Assembly (NCBI GenBank): GCA_900095095.1
Contig: FMBT01000409.1
Coordinates: 1 to 64,000, forward strand
DNA length: 64,000 nucleotides
Direction of reading: 5' to 3'
Source: Fragilariopsis cylindrus CCMP1102
Taxonomy: Eukaryota; Bacillariophyta; Bacillariophyceae; Bacillariales; Bacillariaceae
Of this stretch, positions 20,884 to 31,828 are shown piece by piece. The notes under the pieces are model-generated. The model saw nothing but the letters and a program-made list of their open reading frames with translations, was not told where the DNA came from and made no database searches. Every line of letters begins with the position of its first letter. Position 1 is the stretch's first letter. Both the position numbers and the translations under genes were made by a program.

Positions 20884-22238
20884 TGATGATGATGATGATG
20901 AAGTTGTAACTACTCAACAACAACAACAACAACAACAACAGCAACATTATGATGATGACGAAAAGGACGAGAATGAGGCTGCTAGTGCTTCGTTATTGAT
21001 AGAGAAGGATCATCATCGTCGTCGTCTTCTTCCTATCAACGATACTGATACTGATACTGATGATTATGATGGCGATACAGATGACGATGATGATGACGAA
21101 GAAAATGATAACGAGAATGATGAAACTGAAGGATTTTTACTACACACGTCATCATCATTATCGAATAATGATACTACTACTGGTAATAGTAAGATGATGA
21201 ACAAGAAGAAGAAGAAGAAGAAATCTAACAACAACAACAACAACAACAACACGAAGACGACCAATAACACGATGCTGCCCTCGTTGTTGGTATCACCATT
21301 ATTTTCATTCTTGAATACAAATGATGAGGATGACAATCACGACTCAATTTTCTATAAAACTTTATTATTCGATGATTATAAAGGACTCTATTTATTTGGT
21401 AAATATCCATTATTAGATAATAATAATAATAATAATCCTAATACTAATGGTTTTATTATCAAATTATTAAAATTTATATTTGTAACCTATATTATGATTG
21501 GTCTAATACATGTCATTGTGAGTCAATTATTTGAAGATCGTGATCAATTATTGAAATTAAAATATATACTACTTTATGAAAGTGATTTAATTGTACGAGA
21601 TTGTGTGATATTTTTTTTGGTAGGACGATTATATAAAAAATCATCGACGGGGATTGATACTATCATGTTTCTATCCACAGTTCTATTCTCTAATTTATAT
21701 TTTGAAAGTCAAAATTTTATCTACTTTTTACAACATTCGGTATCATTGTATGAAATACATTGTATTTGGCCATGGGAATTATGGTTATTTGTTTATTATT
21801 AGTACCAACAATTGGTACTATTGTTGGATTACATGTCCTCAAAGGTTATCGTGAAAATACTCTATCTATAAAAATAACTGAAATGATACTATGTCTATTA
21901 TTTTTTGTGGCACCAATGATCACATCCAATTATTTTCATTTACATCATTGGTATGCTGGTTGGTTATTAGGGATGCATTGTAATTATAATACGTGGTGGA
22001 GTAAAATGAGTATGGCATGGTGTTGGGGGATGTATATAATGGTATTGCAGTATACGGACGTGATCCTGTATTAACATGCGAGTATGCCTATTTTTTAACA
22101 ATCGATAATCAGTGTCCATATATATCCTGTTATTTAGATGCAATCCAAGATGTCAATCAAACAGATATTAAAGAAATGGTACCAGTAGATTGGAGGAATT
22201 GTTCTGCTGCATCAAGTAGTGGTGATTATATGCCATAG
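20783..22238 (+). CDS. Polytopic membrane protein, paralog of 24593-25852, with two 1-base frame breaks
   Basis: The N-terminal ~170 residues are an acidic Q/N/D-rich cytosolic tail. A membrane part follows with about six hydrophobic segments, beginning FIFVTYIMIGLIHVIVSQLF. Conserved blocks shared with the minus-strand paralog are VSQLFEDRDQ, LYESDLIVRDC, FLQHSVSLYEIHCIWPWEL, FHLHHWYAGWLLGMH and NGIAVYGRDPVLTC. The frame changes after WPWELWLF (~21795) and again at GMYI/NGIAVYG (~22037). At the second site, adding one A to ATATAATGG restores the paralog's GMYINGIAVYGRDP exactly; at the first, one added T restores a hydrophobic helix. So it is either a recently broken copy or a base-calling loss. 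The last ~50 residues (VDWRNCSAASS) also match the paralog. Function unknown. Confidence 0.75.
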
Positions 22239-22420
22239 GCTGATGAAATAGCTATAAATAGTAAATACATGAATAACAATAATAGAATAAGGAATGAGAG
22301 AGTGAATAGGATGAGTCAAGCAAAAAGTAGTACGGGTAGTTGATGTATAAACTATAGACTATAATAGATCCATTATTTTCTTCAAGTAACTGCCTTTTAT
22401 TGTTATTACGTTATTTTCAA

Positions 22421-22545
22421 GCATGCGTTTTTGTTCGTCTTCATTTAGTGGTTCAAGTGAAAGCTTCGTACCAACTTATTTTTCGCCCCGCAAGCATGTG
22501 TTTTTGAGCGTCTTCATTTAGTGGTTCAAGTGAAATCTTGGTACC
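22421..22545. repeat. 73-bp tandem duplication at the 3' end of the BTB gene
   Basis: Copies 22421-22472 and 22494-22545 (plus strand) share TTCATTTAGTGGTTCAAGTG and flanks. The offset is 73 bp, not a multiple of three. The gene-proximal copy is coded as GTKISLEPLNEDAQKHML. The distal copy lies beyond a shifted frame and the stop, and would read GTKLSLEPLNEDEQKRML. Confidence 0.85.
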
Positions 22546-23541
22546 AGGATCACAGAAATTGAAATGGATGTAATATTCATCGGATGTTGTGACCATATTA
22601 ATGACTGACGTTTGATTTGTTTCGGCACTAAACATGGTAAGTTTGTTCGATTTCAAATGAAAATAAAAACATTTGCCTTGAGAAAATCCTGTGAAATCAG
22701 ATCGTTTACGTCTTCCACTCATCCAAACCAAGTTACCCAAATATCCGTTAGCAGTCGACCATCCGTAAGAAGTTGAATCTTTCTCACTGTCCCTAATTGC
22801 ATCAAGATTACCAGTAATACCAAGAAACAACCAACCTTCAAGGGGTAGCGTATCGATAGTTACCTTCCAGAAAGATCCTTCTCCTGAAGAATCGAGAGAT
22901 GATTTGCATGCTACAAAGTAAAAGTCGTGTGCATTGTAAGAAAATTGAATCTTCTTCTCACTTTTAGTGACGACGACAGATGAGCCGTGAGGCTGGACAA
23001 CGTCAATTTCAGCAATATCCAACGTAAATTGTGGACATGGACATGGGTTGAAAAAATCGGTCAACCCAAAATATCGTAGAAGATCGTCGAAATCCTTCTT
23101 CTTGTCACATATGACCTTTGGTGGTCGTACCGGTTCGATCGGATCTTTAATCTTTGACTTGCGAAGAAAATTCACAATGATTTCAATAAATTCTGGATCA
23201 TGATCCAAAAATATACGACCATTGTCATCTCTTTTAAGAGATTCTTCCCATCGTCCACTGAACATGTAGGTAAACATCGTATCAGGGGCAAGGCAAAGAG
23301 TGCTACGGAGTGCTCTGATGACCTTTCCTCCTACATCAATCTCAATAATGTCATTGTCGCTAACATTTGCCGACGCTCCGATAACAGAATTCATAGTAAC
23401 AATTTCGTTTTGAAGTTTATCCTTCTCTTCCTCCATTTGTTTTACCCTTTTTTGGTGCGATTGTTGCCATCGCTCCCAATGGACGGATGGATCATCGGAA
23501 TCACTTATGCGCTTCATGCCACGATCGCTCTCGCCTTCCAT
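22453..23541 (-). CDS. BTB/T1 (KCTD-like) domain protein with SPRY-like C-terminal domain
   Basis: 362 residues, ATG 23541, no intron. An N-terminal short coiled coil (KRVKQMEEEKDKLQNEIV) leads into a T1-type BTB domain at about residues 65-160. It reads IIEIDVGGKVIRALRSTLC, DTMFTYMFSGRWEES and GRIFLDHDPEFIEIIVNFLR, the standard KCTD/potassium-channel tetramerisation pattern. A second domain (~185-335) reads FWKVTIDTLPLEGWLFLGI, YGWSTANGY and GKCFYFHLKSNKLTMF, resembling a SPRY/B30.2 beta-sandwich. BTB-KCTD proteins often serve as oligomeric adaptors for cullin-3 ubiquitin ligases; that role is inferred. The C-terminus is altered by the 73-bp tandem duplication, which ends the protein in KISWYEAFT. 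The gene sits between two inverted paralogous membrane-protein genes. Confidence 0.85.
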   Translation of the reverse strand: MEGESDRGMKRISDSDDPSVHWERWQQSHQKRVKQMEEEKDKLQNEIVTMNSVIGASANVSDNDIIEIDVGGKVIRALRSTLCLAPDTMFTYMFSGRWEESLKRDDNGRIFLDHDPEFIEIIVNFLRKSKIKDPIEPVRPPKVICDKKKDFDDLLRYFGLTDFFNPCPCPQFTLDIAEIDVVQPHGSSVVVTKSEKKIQFSYNAHDFYFVACKSSLDSSGEGSFWKVTIDTLPLEGWLFLGITGNLDAIRDSEKDSTSYGWSTANGYLGNLVWMSGRRKRSDFTGFSQGKCFYFHLKSNKLTMFSAETNQTSVINMVTTSDEYYIHFNFCDPGTKISLEPLNEDAQKHMLAGRKISWYEAFT

Positions 23542-24592
23542 CGTTGCTGATTACTACGTCGATTAATTCTAGTGATATGAGTATGTCGTGTCTTCTGTTA
23601 GATAAAATGCACTAACGAGTTGTGAGATGATGGGTGTATTGGTGTATTATGATTGTTTTTCCCCGTTCAAGGAGATGAATGAACCAATCATTCAATTGAT
23701 CGATCGCCAATCAAAAATTAATCGTGGCTACTCCCTTCAATTAATTTTTTGATGCCTTAACTTAATGCAGTCGTTGAGCGAAAAGATATTCGTTGCTCAT
23801 GCGTGCGAATGTGCGAACGTGGGATATGCGAGATTGATTGCTTCAAACGGAAGCAACTCGTTCGTTCAATAAATTCCATGATTTTCGGGGTTTTGATGTG
23901 AACAGCAACCACAATCATTGCTGTACTGGAATAGACAACGCAATCATTATGAGTCGATGAGGAGCTAGCCAGCATCATCTTAACCGTGTTTTCTCCCTTC
24001 TATGCCAATGAATAAATGGAAAATATCCCTAAACACGATCCGTCCGTCTGTTGTTGTTTTTTCCTTCCCGCGGCGGAGAGAATAAATCATGTAGGAGACT
24101 ACCCCAATTTTCGTCACCACATCATGAAATTTTGAAGACACGCCCATGCGTGTCCGACATGAGATCTAAATCAGCTATAGGTACGCAATCGAAGTCAGTT
24201 TACGAAATGCGAATGCGAATGCGATGACATCGAAGTCGAAGTCGAAGTCGACGTCGATGACTGACTGACTAATGCCTAAAAAACTGGTTTCAAATGCATT
24301 CGCCTCTTGATCGATACTCGATGGATGGTTATGTAGTATGCATATTGTACAGACGAGGCATCTACACACCGAACTTGAATTCTCCGGTGAACGATACGGT
24401 GCACACTCTCAAATAGTCAGAACCGAGAAAAGAAAGCTCGTAAATTTGAATGTCACTTCAGCTTCCTTCTATGTTGCTATTTGCTTGATTTCTTCTTATC
24501 CCCCCCCCCCCCCCCCCTCACTTCTAGTGATTCGAAAATAAGTAGATTAACTTGATTTGATTCTACTATTGTACTACCCCACTAACTCATAC
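23542..24592. other. Intergenic spacer with poly-C tract
   Basis: It holds the promoter of the BTB gene on its left side. It contains a (GAAGTC)n tract near 24230-24256, (GCGAAT)n near 24208-24222 and an 18-C homopolymer at 24500-24517. A minus ORF 23757-23978 shows no protein-like signature. Confidence 0.55.
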
Positions 24593-25852
24593 TCAAGGAT
24601 GGTATCCATTACTACTACAATTCCTCCAATCAGCAGCTGGATCTGCATTGACGTCAATCTTGTTGTAGTCACCACCAAGAAATAATGATAATACAGCATG
24701 TACCATATTGCCATTGAATGACGTCTCTATGAATGACGACGATAGTCTATCGTCATCATTTATGTTTCCATCGTTGTTGTAGGAGAACATATCCGTTGTT
24801 GCTATGGATGATGGGCAGTTTAAATCATTTATAATAAAATTAGCATAATCACATGTCAATAATGGATCACGACCATAAACAGCAATACCATTAATATACA
24901 TCCCATAACAATATGCCATACAACCAATACTCCACCATTTATCATATAAATTAAAATGCATACCCAAAAACCAACCAGCAAACCAATGATGGAAATGTAG
25001 ATATTGTATTTCATTTTGTTTCACTACTATTAATGGTATGATAAATAATAGTAGACAGGACAATATTTCAATGATTTTGATCTTGAATTGATTCCGTTTT
25101 TTTTGATGATAAATAATTCTTATATGTGCAATAAATATACTACTAAATAATACCACAACTACAATAGCAAATAACCATAATTCCCATGGCCAAATACAAT
25201 GCATTTCATATAATGATACAGAATGTTGTAAAAACCAAATATAATTTTGACATTCAAAATATAGATTGGCAATTAATATACCAATGAACCATATACATAT
25301 CGTATTGATATTCTTCAACGGTTGTTTATAAACACGTCCAATGATAAAGAATATAAAACAATCTCTTATAATAGAATCACCTTCATATAATATAATTTGC
25401 CATATTTGTAAGGATTGATCACGATCATTAAATAATTGTCCAACAATGATATGTACTACTGCAATTGAAAGAAATGTCATGGAAAGTAATATCAAAAACT
25501 TTATAATAATAATAATAATAATTTCATCGTTTTCGTTTTCATTTTCGTCTTCGTCATCGTCCTCGTTTTCGTCATTATTACGGACGAGATGATCATCAAT
25601 AACGACTTCCGTTTCTACGTCTACGTCTGCGTCTACGTCTACGTCTACGATGGCGTTTTCGTGTTCGTCTTGGCTTTCTTCTTCTTCTTCTTCGATTGTT
25701 GACGACACCGTACTATTGCGACGATTTGCTACTGCTACTGCTTCAACGTCGTCTATTAATAGTAGAGGTCGTCGTAGATCATCATTATTGCTACTATTAT
25801 CCGCTGAAGATAATGCATCTGATGCATTGTTGTTGTTCACGCCCATCATCAT
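24593..25852 (-). CDS. Polytopic membrane protein, intact paralog of 20783-22238
   Basis: 419 residues in one open frame, ATG 25852. An acidic D/E/N-rich cytosolic N-terminus (~130 residues) precedes about six hydrophobic segments (FLILLSMTFLSIAVVHIIVG, CFIFFIIGRVY, WFIGILIANLYF, ELWLFAIVVVVLFSSIFIA, LSCLLLFIIPLIVV and others). Conserved blocks shared with its plus-strand paralog: GQLFNDRDQ, LYEGDSIIRDC, FLQHSVSLYEMHCIWPWEL, FHHWFAGWFLGMH and GMYINGIAVYGRDPLLTC. The H-x-H-H-W and N-G-I-A-x-Y/W-G-x-D motifs recall, from memory, the C-terminal membrane part of some fungal LCCL-domain proteins; this is a weak family hint. The gene is divergent from threonyl-tRNA synthetase. I assign no function. 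Confidence 0.85.
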   Translation of the reverse strand: MMMGVNNNNASDALSSADNSSNNDDLRRPLLLIDDVEAVAVANRRNSTVSSTIEEEEEESQDEHENAIVDVDVDADVDVETEVVIDDHLVRNNDENEDDDEDENENENDEIIIIIIIKFLILLSMTFLSIAVVHIIVGQLFNDRDQSLQIWQIILYEGDSIIRDCFIFFIIGRVYKQPLKNINTICIWFIGILIANLYFECQNYIWFLQHSVSLYEMHCIWPWELWLFAIVVVVLFSSIFIAHIRIIYHQKKRNQFKIKIIEILSCLLLFIIPLIVVKQNEIQYLHFHHWFAGWFLGMHFNLYDKWWSIGCMAYCYGMYINGIAVYGRDPLLTCDYANFIINDLNCPSSIATTDMFSYNNDGNINDDDRLSSSFIETSFNGNMVHAVLSLFLGGDYNKIDVNADPAADWRNCSSNGYHP

Positions 25853-26367
25853 CGCGGTACTGTTGGTAGAATGGTTAAGTTCTGAATGCTGCTGCTGCTG
25901 CTGCTTCTTGTTTGCTGTTGATCTCTCTATCTTCTCTGCTTTTGTTTGTGCGTGGCGAGAAGAAGATCATGTGATGCATGATTGATGTCTATTGAGTTGA
26001 TTGATGTCTGAGTTGCGAGGGAAATTGCGCTAAATCGAAAATAGATACACGCACGACTGGACAGCCGTCACTCGAAATTAGACAGAAATAGTCTTAAACT
26101 ATACCGGTAGCTCTCGTGATTCCATCACGACCACACAACGCGAAAAACAAATCCAACGATCGAAGGTCAGACTTACTAACTCTTCAGTATTCCTTGTTTG
26201 AAACAAACAACAGGCCTAAAAAGTTTCGTTGATGTGTGTTCCGAACAAAAACACATACTGTACAACAGCAACAGCAACACAAAGAGCTTACGGTACCTAC
26301 AGAATCTATCGAGTTTTCTATATCTTGCTATATCTAATCCTCGAAAGAACAAAAAGCATATCATATC
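25853..26367. promoter_or_regulatory. Divergent intergenic promoter region
   Basis: 515 bp between the start codons of the membrane-protein gene (minus) and threonyl-tRNA synthetase (plus). It must hold both promoters. It contains a (TGC)n run at about 25890-25902. No specific element could be assigned. Confidence 0.4.
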
Positions 26368-28981
26368 ATGTCTGAAGCTGCCGTTGTTGCCGATCAAGGT
26401 CGACGTACAATTGAATCCTCCGGTCCATTAATGGATACTGACGATGGTGCAAATACACATATTGGTGGTAATTCGTTTGTTGAACGTACCGCAAATCCAT
26501 CCTGGTTAAAGGATCGTGTGGCTGTCTATGATACAATTAAAGCAAGACGTGACATAGAATTACAAACCAAAAAACTGGTGACTATTTCTGTGACTATGCC
26601 AGATGGTACAGTCTTTACTCATCTGAAAGTAAAAAAACCGAAGGTAGCAGTAGCAGCAGTAGAAGTAAAAGAAGGTGAAGAAGCAACACCACCACCTGCA
26701 GCCGTAGTAGAAGAAGAACCAGCACCAGAACCAGAACCATTCCAAGCCTGGAAAACAACACCGTATGATGTCGCCTGTACTATTAGTCAAGGATTAGCTG
26801 ATTCCTCTACTGTTGCACGTGTGACATATAAACATTATGTCGATGATTATAGTCCAGCAGAAGATGGTATGGAGGCAACTGATACATTAGCAGATGCATT
26901 AGATGAGATGGATTTAGATGAGGATGACGAAGACGGTGATGCTGGTGAAAATAGTAATTTAAAACCAATTTTATGGGATATGAATCGTCCCTTAGTGGGT
27001 CCTGTTGCTAAATTAGAATTATTAAAATTTGATTCCGATCATGAAGCAAAGACTGTCTTTTGGCATTCCTCGGCACATATGATGGGAGAAGCCTTAGAAC
27101 ATTTATATGGTGTCAAATTAACAATTGGTCCACCATTAAAAGGTGGTTTTTATTATGATTCGTATATGGGCAAAGATTCTGTGAAAGATGAAGATTATAA
27201 GGATATACAAAAGGAGGTGACTAAAATTATGAAACAAAAACAAAAATTTGAAAGAATGGTGGTCACCAAAGAGGAAGCATTAGAATTATTTGCTGATAAT
27301 CCCTTTAAGGTGAAAATTTTAAATACTAAAGTGGCGGACAATACCAGAACTACCGTCTATAAATGTGGTGATTTAATTGATTTATGTCGTGGTCCGCATT
27401 TAACAAATACGGGTAAAGTAAAAGCATTTGCGGCGTCCAAACATTCCGCAGCGTATTGGTTAGGTGATGCTGAAAATGATAGTCTTCAAAGATTATATGG
27501 TATATCATTTCCTGATAAGAAACAACTGAAGGTATGGCAAGAAATGATGGAAAAGGTACGTACCTAGTAGAATATATACTATATATATATATATGTCTTT
27601 CGATAGGGTAGAGGAAAACGTTTGGTACCAAAATTTCTCTCCTCCTCCCTCCCGCTGCATTGCCGCATTTTGATATGATTTCAAATACTGTACACGCGAT
27701 TGCTGATACAACCTTTGCTTTTCCCCCCTCTTTTTTTCTCTCTAATAAATAATCCACTAATTAAAACAGGCCAAGGAACGTGATCATCGACGTGTTGCTG
27801 CAAAGCAAGATCTGATTATGTTCCATGATTTATCACCAGGGTCAGCATTTTGGTTACCACATGGAACTCGGATTTATAATACGTTGATTAATTTTATTAA
27901 GAAACAATACTGGGAACGTGGATATGATGAAATTATTACACCAAATATTTTCAATATGGAATTATGGGTCCAATCTGGACATGCCAAGCATTACAAGGAT
28001 GATATGTTTACCTTTGACGTAGAAGGTGCTGAGTGGGCAATGAAACCCATGAACTGTCCCGGTCATTGTTTGATGTTTGCTAATTCTATTCGATCGTATC
28101 GTGATTTACCGATCCGGTATGCAGATTTTGGTGTCCTACATCGGAATGAACTATCTGGTGCACTTACTGGATTAACACGTGTCCGGCGTTTCCAACAGGA
28201 TGATGCTCATATTTTTTGTCGTGAGGATCAAATCACCAACGAGGTACTTGGTGCATTAAACTTTATGAAGTATAGTTATGATATTTTTGGCATGACATAT
28301 AAATTAGAATTATCGACACGACCTAAAAAGGCATTGGGTGAAGTCGAGATATGGAATCGTGCAGAGGCATCATTGGAAGAAGCTATGAATATCTTTGCTG
28401 GAAAAGGTAATTGGCGTGTCAATCCTGGTGATGGTGCATTTTATGGACCAAAAATTGATATTAAGGTTATGGATGCTATGGATCGTGTCCATCAATGTGC
28501 GACAGTCCAACTTGATTTCCAACTTCCAATTAATTTTGATTTGAAGTACAAAACTGACAGTACAGAGGAAGGGAAACAATTTGCTCGTCCTGTTATTGTT
28601 CATCGTGCCATGCTTGGTAGCGTCGAACGGATGTTTGCTGTTTTGTGTGAACATTGGGGTGGAAAATGGCCATTTTGGATTAGTCCACGACAATGCATGA
28701 TCATTCCTGTCCATGCTGATTACTTTGAATACGCTGAAAGTGTACGACAAAAGCTTCACAATGCAGGGTTTTATGCCGATTGTGATTTGACGAAACAAAA
28801 ATTCCCCAAAAAGGTCCGTAATGCACAAATTGCACAATACAACTTCCAAATGGTTGTTGGTGCATCAGAAAAAGAAAATGGTTCTGTTAATATCCGTACT
28901 AGAGAAAACAAGGTCGAAGGTGAAATGGATGTTGATAAGATGATTGAAATGTTTAAGACACTTCGAGATGAATACAAATAA
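26368..28981 (+). CDS. Threonyl-tRNA synthetase, cytosolic
   Basis: Exon 1 is 26368-27555 and exon 2 is 27770-28981. The intron 27556-27769 (214 nt, GTACGT..AAACAG) joins MMEK to [14 protein letters not shown] in phase 0, giving 799 residues. Domain order: TGS ([11 protein letters not shown]), an acidic insert ([13 protein letters not shown]), and the TGS-associated editing/second additional domain ([29 protein letters not shown]). The class II core follows with [13 protein letters not shown], motif 2 [20 protein letters not shown] and motif 3 [11 protein letters not shown], then the anticodon-binding domain from [11 protein letters not shown]. The zinc ligands Cys (MNCPGH), His (DDAHIF) and His (VIVHRAM) are all present. 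It attaches threonine to tRNA-Thr. No plastid or mitochondrial presequence is seen. Frame is clean throughout. Confidence 0.97.
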
Positions 28982-29221
28982 ATGGATATATAATAAACAG
29001 TAGTACAAGTGCAATGATAAGGTATATGATGGTGAAGAATAACATAATTTGATTCATTCTTTTGCTATCTTTGATATAAGATAAAATAAAATAAAATAAA
29101 ATGTACTTCTTTTATATCACACTTATTATAATCATAAAACAGCTACGTTTCGTTTCGTTTTTCTCTTCATACTGTTGAATAATACTATTTTCATTCATCA
29201 AGACAAGTCATTTGCTTGACA

Positions 29222-31828
29222 TCAATACGCACGCCGGTTACGTTCTGTCTTTTCCGCAACTGGAGTTAGATTCGATAGTTGCCGCCGTGACGTCATTAAG
29301 AGGGCACCGCCGCCTGTTAACATTCCAGCGGAACCTCTACGAGGCGCTGTAATACTGGTCGTCCCTGTCACTGCCATTCCTCCGTCTTCCCCGGACTTAG
29401 TTTTATCGATTGCTGAATCAATCATTAAATCACGGAGTGACGACCGCATTGCGAGAGTGGAGGTTAAGATATGACTTGAACTCAAACGGTCGTTCAATTG
29501 ACCGGACGAACCAATCGATGATTCAGATTTAGAATCACGCTCTGGTGCAGATAGACACAATCTCCTACTTGAATAATTCCGTACGGAACCAGATCGTCGC
29601 AATCCATCTGCCAACAATGATATGCGTCTTTGACGTCCCTTCATTACCTCTTCAAAATCTTCAAAGTACATCTTATCATTATCTTTACTGCATTTACATG
29701 CCTTCATTCCATCCCTCCACAAATCTATTATACCTTTATCCATAGTTCCGTCGTTGGTACTTATCAAATCACTTATATCGTCTAAAGTAATATACCTGTG
29801 CCAAAAACCGCGAGGAGAAAAGATCATAAAGTGAGAGGCCGCGGGGGGGGGGGGGGGGGAGAGAGAGAAATGTGTACTAAACCACTAACTGATACAAGTG
29901 AAAAACAAATAGAACAAAGCTTACCCTTTCCCATCTTTATCAAATCGATTAAATGCTAATCGTAAATTACGATTATCATAATCAGCACGCGATAATCCAG
30001 CAGCAATAAATTCATGCCAACGAATGGTTGTTTCTGTTTTTTTCAATCGTAATGAATCAAATATTGCTTCTACCTCCTCTTCTGTTGTTAATGAAACTAA
30101 AGGACTAGCCTCAACACGATTTAATAGTACTTCCTTTAAATCATCTAATGTAATTTCACCACGTCCGTCACGATCAATCTTTTCAAATTCATGTCTTAAT
30201 CCCTTAATTTGTACAGGTGTCAATGTAAACGATACAACCTCTAATAGAATTTTATGTAAATTTGAATAGTCTTTAAATGCAACTAAGTTGTTTATAAGTT
30301 TTGCGTTGAATGGTTCACTTTGGGTTGGGTCCATATTAGCAGATACTGTTAACCATTCATCCTTTTGTGCTTCTGCTGCGGATGGTCGTTTCGTTGGATC
30401 TTCTGTTAATAATCGTGAAATAAAGTTCTTCGCAGTATCACTAACATTATCCCATATATCGGTTGGTTCAAATACTAAATTGCATTCTAATATATTTTGT
30501 CGTACTGTTACTAATGCTTCACCGTCCATACCACCAAATGGTGGATCACCACTTAATAACAAATATGTTATAACACCTAATGCCCAAACATCCACCTTTT
30601 CATCATATTCACCCTTAATCATTTCTGGTGCTATAGTATATGGTGTACCAACTACATCACAATGTTTATATCCGTCATGATTAAAATGTTTTGATAAACC
30701 AAAATCAATTAAACGGATGTTATCAGATTCCTCGTCATCAAATAGAAAATTCTCTGTATGTAACCAGTATCGTATCGTGTTTATTGGTATTGTATTTGTT
30801 TGAAAGAAAAGGAAGGAAGGAAGGAAGGAAGAAGAAAAGTGAGAAAAAAGTAGGCAAGGCAAGGCGGGGGGAGGAGAAACGCACAGCATTGCAAGATACA
30901 ACTTAACAACAAGAAACAATTCTTCTTTTACTCCGTACCTAATTTTAAATCACGATGTATAACTTTTTTGGAATGTAAATATCGTATCGAATTCATCATT
31001 TGTTTCACAATTTTGGCACATTGGATTTCAGTATATCTATAATCAGTTTGTTCCTCTAAACGATCAAACATATCACCACCTGTTAATAAATTTTCAATTA
31101 AATATATTTGTGTTGGACTTTCATATACTTCCTCGAGTCGTATTATATCCGGATGATCTGCCTGACACATAATAAAAATTTCTTCTCGTAATGTTTCAAT
31201 TATTTTATTATCTTCAATTATACCAACATTTAAACACTTGACCGCAAATTCAAATCCTGTTTCACGATGTTTGCATTTACGTACAATCCCTGCGGCACCA
31301 GAACCTAGTATTGGTCCATCATGTATACCATCATATATATCTTCAACGCGTTTTGTTAATGATGTCTTTATATATATTTAGAAAAATTGAAGAAAATAAA
31401 ATAAGATAAGATAAAATTGAGAAGCCTAGACGGAAACTTTTTCCAATTTCATTTTCACATACACACGCATATAAAGGATAAATAAATAGATAATTCAGTA
31501 GCTGCAACTGCAACTGCAACTTCAACTGCAACTGCAACTGCAACTGCAACTAACTTACTTCAATATGTACAACAGATTGTGCTAAATGACCCTCATCATG
31601 AAGTTTATCTTTCCATTCTAAGACTTTTTCGTGTCGACTTGATTGACTTGAAATTGAAGGATTTCTAGTACTACTATCATTGTTCGCATTATTATTTCCA
31701 TTTGTGCCATTCTTTCCATTATCATCATTATAGCAATATTTTTCTTCGTCTCTTTTCATTGCAGCAGCATCCATCCTTTCCATTCTTTCATCGACTGCTG
31801 CTGCCGAACTACTCTGACATGATCCCAT
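29222..31828 (-). CDS. Calcium-dependent protein kinase (CDPK), dual lipid-anchor N-terminus
   Basis: Four exons: 31828-31559, 31365-30939, 30753-29925 and 29795-29222. All introns are GT..AG and the product is 699 residues. I chose ATG 31828 over upstream in-frame Met because it gives MGSCQSS, an N-myristoylation site (Gly2) with a palmitoylatable Cys4. Kinase landmarks: glycine loop LGSGAAGIV (~110-118), FAVKCL lysine, HRDLKLEN (~227-234, restored by splicing), DFG (~249-251) and GTPYTIAPEM. EF-hands follow: DRDGRGEITLDD (good), a degenerate second loop, DKDGKGYITLDD (good, built across intron 3), and a weak SKDNDKMYFEDF. A ~120-residue S/R-rich tail follows. Calcium would release autoinhibition at membranes. 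Intron 3 holds a 17-base C run on the coding strand (29859-29843). Confidence 0.95.
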
